DNA of 9,437 nt from JANXQG01 sp037147235 (GTDB lineage: Bacteria; Planctomycetota; Planctomycetia; Pirellulales; Thermoguttaceae). The notes under the pieces are model-generated. The model had not been told where the DNA came from. It was given only the letters and a program-made list of their open reading frames with translations, and made no database searches. Of this stretch, positions 1-5,874 are shown one piece after another (the stretch's first letter is position 1; every line of letters starts with the position of its first letter). The stretch covers positions 1 to 9,437 of the forward strand of contig JBAWVO010000251.1 of NCBI GenBank assembly GCA_037147235.1, read 5' to 3'. The translations under genes and the position numbers were made by a program.

Positions 1-219
1 AAGCCGCACGACCACAACATATAGTGGTCACGCCAGCCAAGGGGATACCCCATTTGGACCTATTCTCAATCTTGATGATAGGGGGGTATGGCGACCAGCG
101 TGGTAGAAATGATTGGCGGATCGACTGGGCAGTCTCAGCCAATGTTCGGAAGATGGCAGTGCCAGAAGCCGCCCTCATTCCAACGGGTGGCGATTCCTGA
201 TTAGGGCGTTCCATGAAAC
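1..219. other. Leading region, no gene assigned
   Basis: Two plus-strand frames are open from the left edge, ending at stops near 104-106 and 198-200. They could be the C-terminus of a gene cut by the window, but I recognise neither translation. A short perfect inverted repeat, GACCAC at 10-15 and GTGGTC at 24-29 with an 8-nt loop, lies at the edge. It has no T-tract, so it is not a convincing terminator. Confidence 0.3.
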
Positions 220-612
220 ATGATCCTCCCCCACTCCCTCACCGTCTGGCTCATCATCGCCGCCGAGATCCTCCACGGCATCGTCCGAAGCATTCTTCTG
301 GTGCCCCACGTTGGCCTGTTCCGATCCAACCAAATCGGGGTATTCACTGGTTCCTTGATAATTCTCGCCATCGCCCTGGTATCAATCAGATGGATTGGAG
401 CCACTCGATCTTCTCAACTGTTCGGCATCGGCTTCCTATGGCTCATCCTGACCCTGGCATTTGAATTCCTATGCGGGCATTTTGTGGCGGGAGCTTCCTG
501 GGAACGACTGGCCTCCGACTACAATGTGCTGGAAGGCGGGTTGCTGCCGTTCGGGATGATCATTTTGGCGTTGTCGCCGTTGATTGCGGGAAAGGTGAGG
601 GGAATGGTGTGA
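220..612 (+). CDS. Small integral membrane protein, unknown function (130 aa)
   Basis: I know of no assigned function. The 130 residues form four likely transmembrane helices at about 9-28, 39-57, 66-86 and 108-125. The loops carry conserved-looking polar motifs: AEILHGIVR near residue 15, the arginine/asparagine-rich FRSNQIGVFTG near 34-44, and FEFLCGHFVAGASWERL followed by DYNVLEGGL near 81-108. The density of charged and aromatic residues in the loops resembles a small conserved membrane-protein family seen in several phyla, but I cannot name it. The ATG at 220 is the first possible start because an in-frame TGA sits at 214-216. Only a weak AGGG precedes it. The gene stands alone on this strand and ends 6 bp before the converging methyltransferase pseudogene, with no visible terminator between them. 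Coding status is likely; function is open. Confidence 0.75.
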   Translation: MILPHSLTVWLIIAAEILHGIVRSILLVPHVGLFRSNQIGVFTGSLIILAIALVSIRWIGATRSSQLFGIGFLWLILTLAFEFLCGHFVAGASWERLASDYNVLEGGLLPFGMIILALSPLIAGKVRGMV

Positions 613-618
613 GAGGGG

Positions 619-1186
619 CTACTTTTGCCAATTCCTCGGCCTCACCTTCTCCAGCACCACCGCCCGGCACCCACAAACCCGAGGCTCTTCGACCGAATGA
701 AGACCAACCTCGATGGCGGTTGCCACTTCCTGGGCAAAAGCCATGCGGGGCACATGAATCTTGGGTTCGGCCATCAACAGCTTCCCGCCCGGCTTGAGGC
801 AAGCGTGGATTTCACCCAGTAGTCGCCGTTGATCCGGCACCTCATGGATCATCATAAAGGTCGGGGCGAAGTCGGCCTGGGCATCGACGCCAAGGTGATC
901 CAGTTCGCATTTATGAAATCGTATTCGATTTGCGACACCGGACACCATTGCTCGCTGCCGCAGCACGTCGAGCATCTCTTGTTGAAGATCAACTGCGATT
1001 ACAAACAAGGCCGCTATCGCCAACCAGCTTCGCCATCGCAATCGAGCAAAAGCCCATCCCGCAGACGTCCATGACGGTCATCCCCGGTTTGACGTAGGGG
1101 CCGACGATCTTCACCGGGTTGTGGAACAGGCGGCGAATCGGATTGTCGATGAAGTAGCCACCCCACCAAGGGCATACATGTGGCAT
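619..1186 (-). pseudogene. Class I SAM-dependent methyltransferase, frameshifted
   Basis: Two overlapping minus-strand frames together give one methyltransferase of about 188 residues. The first (from ATG 1186) carries the N-terminal motif CPWWGGYFIDNPIRRLFHNP, typical of a small class I methyltransferase family, then motif I at VMDVCGMGFCSIAMAKL. The second frame continues with VIAVDLQQEMLDVLRQRA (motif II acidic Asp), the HEVPDQ motif, and LKPGGKLLMAEPK (motif III/post-I). The frames meet near 1001-1010. Removing one base of the T-run there restores GL-V-VIAVDL without a break. Motif I also appears to lack a glycine codon: DV-CGMG where the family has DVGCGMG. A strong AAGGAGG at 1193-1199 sits 6 bp before the ATG and overlaps the stop of the upstream small ORF, so the pair was translationally coupled. 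The frame change is read directly from the sequence; decay rather than sequencing error is inference, supported by the motif I loss. Confidence 0.8.
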
Positions 1187-1198
1187 GGCTGGCCTCCT

Positions 1199-1335
1199 TC
1201 ACGGTTCCAAGTACGAGTCGAACACCCGGACCTTCTTCCAGTTTTCCTTATTCCCCTCAATGAACTTCATGTGCCGCTCGGCCTTTGAATACTCGTCGCC
1301 AACTCGAACTTCGGGAAATGCGATGTGACAGCCAT
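1199..1335 (-). pseudogene. Small ORF of unknown family, probably frameshifted
   Basis: A strong AGGAGG at 1344-1349 lies 8 bp before ATG 1335. That start gives only 22 residues (MAVTSHFPKFELATSIQRPS and two more) before a TGA at 1267-1269. A second frame covers the same DNA and runs to a stop at 1199. It ends in KAERHMKFIEGNKENWKK and FDSYLEP, which looks like natural protein. The best reading is one small protein of about 45 residues whose frame changes between about 1270 and 1320. An alternative start at 1369 (MNKSLF) in the second frame has no Shine-Dalgarno site and overlaps the TATAAT box at 1368-1373, so I do not favour it. The stop overlaps the Shine-Dalgarno site of the methyltransferase, pointing to a two-gene unit. 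I do not recognise the family. Confidence 0.45.
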
Positions 1336-1367
1336 GATTTGTGCCTCCTGAGAAAAGTGATTTATTC

Positions 1368-1373
1368 ATTATA
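1368..1373 (-). promoter_or_regulatory. Probable -10 box for the small ORF/methyltransferase unit
   Basis: On the minus strand the sequence reads TATAAT, a perfect sigma-70 -10 hexamer, about 20 bp before the AGGAGG at 1344-1349 and 32 bp before ATG 1335. The -35 region 17 bp upstream is C-rich and poor. Spacing to a start site, Shine-Dalgarno and ATG is coherent. It is a candidate only. Confidence 0.4.
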
Positions 1374-1786
1374 GGAAATCGGGGAAGGGGGTGGCGTGAT
1401 TGCGGCATCGCACGTGATGCAATAAAATTAATATTTAGAAATCACTCTGAAAGAGGGGTGGCTTTACTGTTTTGCGGCGATATTCGAGCGGAAATGGCTG
1501 GATTCGGAGATAAACTGAGGCAAGGCAAGGGAAATGGGGGAATTTTGAGGGAATTATGGCCGCCGTCTATTGTATTCAATAGAAATGCCCGCCACACTAG
1601 GGGCTTGACCGGCTGCCTAAGCCTGGATTCGTCCCACTCTGAAAGCCGTCGTGTCGGATTCGTAAAAAATAATTATTCCGTCTTTGAAGGATTCGTTGAT
1701 CGGGAAGGTTTTCCTGGTCGGCGGGTGGATTGATGGGGCGAGGACGCTGGAACTTGTAGAAGCTCAAACTAGTGGAGGCAACGCTC
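1374..1786. other. Intergenic region without a recognisable gene
   Basis: All six frames are short or unconvincing here, and the longest translations have low-complexity, non-protein-like composition. A small inverted repeat, TATTG-TATT-CAATA, lies at about 1569-1582. GGAGG at about 1774-1778 is the Shine-Dalgarno site of the fragment that begins at 1787. The region may hold the promoter for that former gene, but I see no clear -35/-10 pair. Confidence 0.4.
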
Positions 1787-1970
1787 GTGAAAAAGTGGAT
1801 TCGCAATATCCTTATTTCGGTATCTTGTTCGTATCGCGTGGGTCTCGCAAACCCAGGCAAATATCTATCGGTGGGCGTATGTAAATCCCAGTAACCCAAG
1901 CCTGGGTGTATATCAGTCGTCTACGGTGTGCCCTGACGGAAGTGGTGTTAATGCTGAGCCGGGTGCTGAT
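1787..1970 (+). pseudogene. N-terminal remnant of a secreted, probably pentapeptide-repeat protein
   Basis: GTG 1787 follows GGAGG by about 8 bp and starts VKKWIRNILIS, a basic-then-hydrophobic signal-peptide beginning. In a second frame, from about 1820, the sequence continues IAWVSQTQANIYRWAYVNP, then GVYQSS, VCPDGSG and PGAD. Joined across a frame change near 1815-1825, this gives a signal peptide with an SQTQA cleavage site. The conserved block after it (A-D/N-I-Y-R-W-x-Y-x-N-P ... CPDG-G ... PGA) is one I associate with planctomycete secreted proteins that then run into pentapeptide repeats. Here nothing clearly repeat-like follows. One frame after 1970 reads HATLSVANGAS, faintly like a decayed repeat. 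The downstream gene starts at 2043. The reading is from memory of the family and needs a search. Confidence 0.5.
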
Positions 1971-2042
1971 TCTACATGCTACCCTTTCGGTGGCCAATGG
2001 TGCGAGTCGTGTACAGACAAGGCTCTTGAGGGAGTATATGCC

Positions 2043-2843
2043 ATGAGAAACTGCGCGATCTGTTTTATAATACTTTTTGCAGTGGCGGGAACCGCTCACA
2101 GCGAGACCCCAATTCAGCCGCGGGAACTCGCGGTGGACCTTGGCAAAAGCGTTAAGCTGGAGATGAGCCTGATTCCGGTAGGCGTGTTCCTGATGGGCTC
2201 GCCCGATTCAGACAACGACCCCGTACGCGAAGCAAAGCCGCAGCACCGGGTTCGGATCACCAAGCCGTTTTATTTAGGCAAGCATGAGGTGACGCAGGAA
2301 CAGTGGAAGGTAGTCAAGGGCAGCAATCCCAGTTATGTCAATTCGTCAACTCACCCTGTCGAGCGGGTGAGTTGGGAGGACTGCCAGCGGTTTCTCGACA
2401 AGCTCAACGGGCGGCAAGGCAATCCGAAAGGAAAGTTCCAGTTGCCGACCGAGGCCCAGTGGGAATATGCCTGTCGAGCTGGAAGCACGAAAAAACACTG
2501 CTTTGGCGACGACGTGTCCCAACTTGGTGATTATGCATGGTACGATACGAACTCCGGGCGTAGAACGCATCCGGTGGGCCGGAAGAAGCCGAATGCATTT
2601 GGACTTTATGATATGCACGGCAATGTGGGGGAGTGGTGTCAGGACTGGTGGCACGAAGATTACTACGCAAAGTCACCAACGGCCGATCCCACGGGACCTA
2701 CAACGGGCACTGCCCATGTGCGACGCGGCGGTAGTGCCTACCTGTCCGCCGAGGGTTGCTGTTCGGCAAATCGAATGTACCTTTTACCTGGCGATAGTGA
2801 CCTCGACCTCGGCTTCCGCATCTGTTTTGTACCGGCGGAGTAG
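2043..2843 (+). CDS. Secreted SUMF1/FGE-like (formylglycine-generating enzyme family) protein
   Basis: The product is 266 residues. Residues 1-20 form a signal peptide (hydrophobic CFIILFAVAG, cleavage after AHS). The rest is a single SUMF1 domain: MSLIPVGVFLMGS (41-53), FYLGKHEVTQEQW (76-88), HPVERVSWEDCQRFL (104-118), LPTEAQWEYACRAG (134-147), NAFGLYDMHGNVGEWCQ (184-200), RRGGSAYLSAEGCCSANR (227-244) and LGFRIC (256-261). True FGE uses two cysteines in the GGS-x-x-C-x4-C segment. Here position +3 after GGS is Leu234 and only Cys239/Cys240 follow, so sulfatase activation is unlikely. Most bacterial paralogs of this kind have no proven role; some act as carbohydrate-binding or modification modules. 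I choose ATG 2043, preceded by GAGGGAG 8 bp upstream and followed by the signal peptide, over the in-frame GTG at 1926, which would add 39 residues belonging to the upstream remnant. It stands alone and converges on the zinc-ribbon gene. Confidence 0.9.
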   Translation: MRNCAICFIILFAVAGTAHSETPIQPRELAVDLGKSVKLEMSLIPVGVFLMGSPDSDNDPVREAKPQHRVRITKPFYLGKHEVTQEQWKVVKGSNPSYVNSSTHPVERVSWEDCQRFLDKLNGRQGNPKGKFQLPTEAQWEYACRAGSTKKHCFGDDVSQLGDYAWYDTNSGRRTHPVGRKKPNAFGLYDMHGNVGEWCQDWWHEDYYAKSPTADPTGPTTGTAHVRRGGSAYLSAEGCCSANRMYLLPGDSDLDLGFRICFVPAE

Positions 2844-2852
2844 GCGAGCAAT

Positions 2853-2906
2853 TATCCACGGGACAGTCGTACCCCCTTGCGGATAGCCACGGACAACTTC
2901 CCCCTA
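2853..2906. repeat. Imperfect tandem duplication in the convergent gap
   Basis: The gap between the SUMF1-like gene and the zinc-ribbon gene contains two related stretches, about 2853-2878 (ATCCACGGGACAGTCGTACC, then a C-run) and 2883-2905 (AGCCACGGACAACTTCC, then a C-run). They share CCACGG-ACA and the terminal CCCCCT. The second reaches the stop codon of the zinc-ribbon gene. I see no convincing terminator hairpin for either convergent gene. Confidence 0.3.
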
Positions 2907-3620
2907 TTTCTCCTCCGCGATATACAACAGCCGCCCGCAAGTCCGGCAAAAACTGGGCTGCAAGAGGCGAATGTTCGCCTGTACGTTCACGGGAATCTGT
3001 TGATAGCAACCGCTACAGGCACCGTCCGCGACCACGGCCAGGGCATCCTCGCCTTTCTTCCCAACCAAACGCAAATAGGTTTCGAGAATTCTCTCCGGCA
3101 GTTCGGCTTCCAACTGCTTTAACTCGGCTTCCAGACGCACGATGTCTCCCTGGATTGATTCGGCCTGGGACTCGAACGTCTTCCGGCCGACGGCGACCTT
3201 TTCTCGCGTCGTCTTGACCACATCTTCCGCCTCGGCGATCTTGGGCCGGAAGGCGTCGATCTGTTCCATCATCTCGATGATCTCGTCTTCCAAAACGCTG
3301 TTGGCCATTTTATCGGCGGCGATCTGGTCCTTGAGAATCTGATACTCGCGATTGGTGGCCGCCGTGTTGAGCTTGGTGTCGAGGTCTTTGATCTTCTGCT
3401 CGTTGCTCTTCATTTGGAGTTGCTGTTGATCGAGGTTCTTTCGCATCGTCTTCAGCTCTTCACGGACTTTGTTCAAATCGTCCTCGCGCTGTTTGATCCC
3501 CGCATCGCCCGCGATGATTTGGCGGGGGCCGCGCTCGCGGCGATCCTTGAGATCGGCGAGTTGCTTATGGATGCGATGCAGGGTTCGCAGGACTTCGAGA
3601 CTGACGGTGGGTGATGACAT
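2904..3620 (-). CDS. Coiled-coil C4-type zinc-ribbon protein (DUF164/zf-RING_7 family)
   Basis: The product is 238 residues. About 10-185 is a long, highly charged helical coiled coil (repeated KxxEEL/LEAEL heptads). It ends in a zinc ribbon with Cys202-x2-Cys205 and Cys225-x2-Cys228 (ACSGCYQQIPVNVQ ... SFCRTCGRLLY). Relatives include HP0958/FlgZ of Helicobacter, which binds RpoN and flaA mRNA, and Chlamydia CdsZ, so a nucleic-acid- or sigma-associated role is plausible, but the function of the planctomycete members is unknown. I choose ATG 3620 (MSSPTVSLEVL). The TTG extension at 3656 adds 12 residues that overlap the T-tract of the upstream hairpin. No clear Shine-Dalgarno site precedes it. 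It lies 375 bp downstream of rpoD on the same strand, with a terminator-like hairpin between. It may be the third gene of the dnaG-rpoD transcript or separately expressed. Confidence 0.88.
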   Translation of the reverse strand: MSSPTVSLEVLRTLHRIHKQLADLKDRRERGPRQIIAGDAGIKQREDDLNKVREELKTMRKNLDQQQLQMKSNEQKIKDLDTKLNTAATNREYQILKDQIAADKMANSVLEDEIIEMMEQIDAFRPKIAEAEDVVKTTREKVAVGRKTFESQAESIQGDIVRLEAELKQLEAELPERILETYLRLVGKKGEDALAVVADGACSGCYQQIPVNVQANIRLLQPSFCRTCGRLLYIAEEK

Positions 3621-3648
3621 GAGATATTCGCTCAGTTGGGAAAGGTGT

Positions 3649-3687
3649 AAAAACAAAGCGAGCCGTGATGGAACTCACCACGGCTCG
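3649..3687 (-). terminator. Rho-independent terminator-like hairpin after rpoD, before the zinc-ribbon gene
   Basis: On the minus strand a perfect 9-bp stem (CGAGCCGTG at 3679-3687 with CACGGCTCG at 3659-3667, 11-nt loop) is followed directly by CTTTGTTTTT (3649-3658). This is the classic intrinsic terminator layout. It lies about 310 bp past the rpoD stop and only 28 bp before the zinc-ribbon ATG, so it could end the dnaG-rpoD transcript or act as an attenuator in the leader of the next gene. Confidence 0.7.
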
Positions 3688-3765
3688 TTGAATGTGCCGA
3701 ACAAAATCGGACTGATCCCGATTGATCGGCCCGACGACGAGAGGCAAGACGGATTCGACAGCTAC

Positions 3766-3814
3766 CTGCCCTCACCCCCTGCCCCTCTTCCGAGTACGGG
3801 CGAGGGGAGAGAGG
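3766..3814. repeat. C-rich REP-like element
   Basis: The stretch begins CTGCCCTCACCCCCTGCCCC and contains a stem of CCCCTC (3782-3787) with GAGGGG (3802-3807) around CGAGTACG. The CCCTCACCCCCTGCCCCTCT motif is one I recognise as a frequent dispersed intergenic repeat in many environmental bacteria. No coding potential is evident. Confidence 0.55.
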
Positions 3815-3825
3815 TTTAGGACTAT

Positions 3826-3970
3826 GGCTCTTCCGGTTCCAGGTGCGGAACGCGAATAATTGTAGGGTGGGGAGAGCACAGCGAGCCCCACCAATTCTGC
3901 TGCGGTCCGCTTTGGGTGGGGCTCGTTTCACTCTCCACACCCTACTTCTGCACCTAAAACCGGAAGAGCC
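3826..3970. repeat. 145-bp nested palindromic element (MITE/REP-like)
   Basis: The outer arms are GGCTCTTCCGGTT (3826-3838) and its near reverse complement ending ACCGGAAGAGCC (3959-3970), extended by AGGTGC (3841-3846) with GCACCT. The inner arms are 3862-3892, starting GTAGGGTGGGGAGAG, and 3915-3945, ending CTCTCCACACCCTAC. They pair at about 26 of 31 positions around a 22-nt loop. The inner part is the same type of element as the hairpin at 8085-8160. It lies 26 bp past the rpoD stop, so it would form a large hairpin in the rpoD 3' UTR. No transposase is encoded. Confidence 0.75.
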
Positions 3971-3995
3971 AGGATTATTCGCCCCCAGCCCCCTC

Positions 3996-5675
3996 TTATG
4001 CGGCCGGTTCAAGGAAACCAGCCAACTGCTGGCTGCGCACGGGGTGTTGTAGCTTCTGAACGGCCTTGGCCTCAATCTGGCGGACGCGTTCGCGGGTGAC
4101 CTTGAAGATACGACCCACCTCTTCCAGGGTGTAGGTGTACCCATCGCCCAGGCCGTATCGGAGACGAATGATCTCGCGTTCGCGGTAACTAAGCGTTTTG
4201 AGCAGGGCTTCAATCTTTTCTCGCAGGAGTTCATTTCCAGCCGCCTTGTCGGGACGAGGCAAGCCTCCGTCTTCGAGGAACTCGCCGAAACAACTATCTT
4301 CGCTTTCTCCGACCGGTCGGTCAAGGCTTACCGGTTGCCGACCCATGCTTAAAACGCGACGGACTTCGTCGATTCCCAGACCGGCGGCCATGGCCAACTC
4401 CTCCGTGGAGGGTTCACGCCCCAGTTCCTGGAGGAGGTGCTTCGTCACGTTTCGCAGCTTGCTGAGCACATCGATCATGTGGACAGGGATGCGGATAGTG
4501 CGGGCCTGGTCGGCAATCGCACGGGTGATGGCTTGGCGGATCCACCAGGTGGCGTAGGTTGAAAACTTGTAGCCCCGGCGATATTCGTACTTATCGACCG
4601 CCCGCATTAGGCCAGTGTTGCCTTCTTGAATGAGGTCGAGGAAACTCAGGCCACGATTGCGGTACTTTTTGGCAATCGAAACGACTAGGCGGAGGTTACC
4701 GCCGGACAACTCGCGCTTGACGAACTCGTACTCCTGATACTGACGTCGCATCAAGTCGCCGCGTTTCCGCAGGCTCTTGGGTGTCTCCTGGGTGTCGAGC
4801 ATCAGGTCGCGAAGTTCACGGCGAAGGTTCGTCCGACGATCGCGGCCTTCGTGGGCCAGGGGTAAGGCGCGAAGCTTCGTGCGGATCTGGTCCATGCGGA
4901 CGAGCGAACTCTCCATCTGCTGCATCATCGCCTGAACGCGGCGGGTCCGCAAACTAAGCTCTTCGATCAGGGTGAGCATCTTGCGACGGCGGCGAATGAA
5001 ACGCTTGCGGGCCTCCATGCGCTCGGTTTCCGAGGTGCGGCGATTGATCAACTTGGAGAAGTCGCGGCGGTTGGCGGCGGCCAAGTACGTGAGCGTCTTG
5101 AGGTTATGTGGCATGCGCGCGGAGATCTGCTCCTTGGTGAGCCGCTCGGTCAAGGAGACCTTGATCGTGCGGTCAAAGGGCAGGAACCCGCTATGGACCT
5201 TGACGAGCGTGGCCAGCGTGTCGCACATCGCCAAGTTGCAGCCGATCACGGTGCGGCGAAATCGCTTGCGGGTGATTTCAATCTTCTTGGCCAGGGCAAT
5301 CTCTTCCTCCCGCTTTAGAAGCGGAATCTCCGCCATTTGCGAGAGATACATGCGGATCGGATCGCTGCTCCACTTGCTTACATCGGCGGGAGGCGGCAGA
5401 GCTTCCGCCGCGCTGCCTGGGATCTCGCCTTCGTGCAGATGCGATTCAAACCGTTCGTCCGGATCGGACTGCTGGGCAAGGTCGAAAAACTCCGGGGCCG
5501 GGGCCTCGTTGACCAAATCAATGCCCTCTTCCTCCAAGGCGATGAGAAGATTGTCGAGCTTATCGGGATTGACTTCTTCGTCGGGCAGGTATTCGTTGAC
5601 TTCGTCGTAGGTCAGATATCCCTGGGTTTTGCCTTTCGCGACGAGTTCCTGCATGTCTTTATCGAAGTGGTCCAC
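3996..5675 (-). CDS. rpoD: RNA polymerase primary sigma factor RpoD (sigma-70/SigA)
   Basis: This 559-residue protein directs RNA polymerase core to housekeeping promoters. Region 1.1 covers about 6-60 (LVAKGKTQGYLTYDEVNEYL). Region 1.2 is at 103-135 (SSDPIRMYLSQMAEIPLLKR). A long basic non-conserved segment spans about 136-315. Region 2 begins at NLRLVVSIAKKYRNRGLSF (327-345), and the -10-recognising helix is YATWWIRQAITRAIADQ (374-390). Region 3 covers about 399-455. Region 4 has the helix-turn-helix TLEEVGRIFKVTRERVRQIE (516-535). Region 1.1 and the long insertion mark it as a primary, group 1 sigma. The start is GTG 5675 because AAAGGAG on the minus strand (GGAG at 5683-5686) lies 7 bp upstream and the next codons match region 1.1. 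It follows dnaG by 199 bp on the same strand, the classical arrangement, and is probably co-transcribed from the dnaG promoter unless a promoter lies in the gap. Confidence 0.97.
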   Translation of the reverse strand: MDHFDKDMQELVAKGKTQGYLTYDEVNEYLPDEEVNPDKLDNLLIALEEEGIDLVNEAPAPEFFDLAQQSDPDERFESHLHEGEIPGSAAEALPPPADVSKWSSDPIRMYLSQMAEIPLLKREEEIALAKKIEITRKRFRRTVIGCNLAMCDTLATLVKVHSGFLPFDRTIKVSLTERLTKEQISARMPHNLKTLTYLAAANRRDFSKLINRRTSETERMEARKRFIRRRRKMLTLIEELSLRTRRVQAMMQQMESSLVRMDQIRTKLRALPLAHEGRDRRTNLRRELRDLMLDTQETPKSLRKRGDLMRRQYQEYEFVKRELSGGNLRLVVSIAKKYRNRGLSFLDLIQEGNTGLMRAVDKYEYRRGYKFSTYATWWIRQAITRAIADQARTIRIPVHMIDVLSKLRNVTKHLLQELGREPSTEELAMAAGLGIDEVRRVLSMGRQPVSLDRPVGESEDSCFGEFLEDGGLPRPDKAAGNELLREKIEALLKTLSYREREIIRLRYGLGDGYTYTLEEVGRIFKVTRERVRQIEAKAVQKLQHPVRSQQLAGFLEPAA

Positions 5676-5682
5676 CTTACTA

Positions 5683-5688
5683 CTCCTT
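5683..5688 (-). promoter_or_regulatory. Shine-Dalgarno site fixing the rpoD GTG start
   Basis: On the minus strand AAGGAG sits 7 bp upstream of GTG 5675. This is a near-perfect Shine-Dalgarno sequence at ideal spacing, and it decides for the GTG over the internal ATG at codon 8. Confidence 0.75.
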
Positions 5689-5762
5689 TTTACGCCCTAA
5701 CGGCGTCTGGGTGTTGCACAAAAACTGCGATCAGGCCTTGCTCAACCGTGCGGGTACGGTGG

Positions 5763-5844
5763 GGGTGTTTAGTACTTAGGTCTTAGGCCTTAGTGCTTAG
5801 TAAATTTCTAAGCTCTAAGTCCTAAGCTCCAAGCTCTACACCCC
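5763..5844. repeat. 82-bp palindrome of CTTAG heptamers between dnaG and rpoD
   Basis: The arms open with GGGGTGT (5763-5769) and close with ACACCCC (5838-5844). Between them the left arm has four to five seven-base units of the form CTTAGnn (TTAGTAC, TTAGGTC, TTAGGCC, TTAGTGC). The right arm carries the complementary series (CTAAGCT, CTAAGTC, CTAAGCT, CCAAGCT) around a TAAATTT loop. The transcript would form a long hairpin able to pair in several seven-base registers. No T-tract follows on the minus strand, so it is not an obvious intrinsic terminator. Confidence 0.8.
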
Positions 5845-5874
5845 ATGCAAGGGATCACCCGTGCCAGAGCATCA

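Noticed and set aside
1926..2042. Extended GTG start for the SUMF1-like gene
   Set aside because: It would put 39 residues before an evident signal peptide, and those residues match the upstream broken secreted-protein leader. ATG 2043 has a Shine-Dalgarno site.
3632..4324. Minus-strand open frame (230 codons) overlapping the rpoD 3' end
   Set aside because: It is out of frame with rpoD, runs through the palindromic repeats and terminator hairpin, and its composition is arginine/serine/proline-rich.
4972..5610. Long plus-strand open frame (212 codons) opposite rpoD
   Set aside because: It is the antisense shadow of a strongly supported sigma-70 gene. The translation is serine/arginine-rich with no recognisable domain.
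5763..5844. Intrinsic terminator between dnaG and rpoD
   Set aside because: The hairpin is AT-rich, mismatched and not followed by a T-tract on the minus strand.
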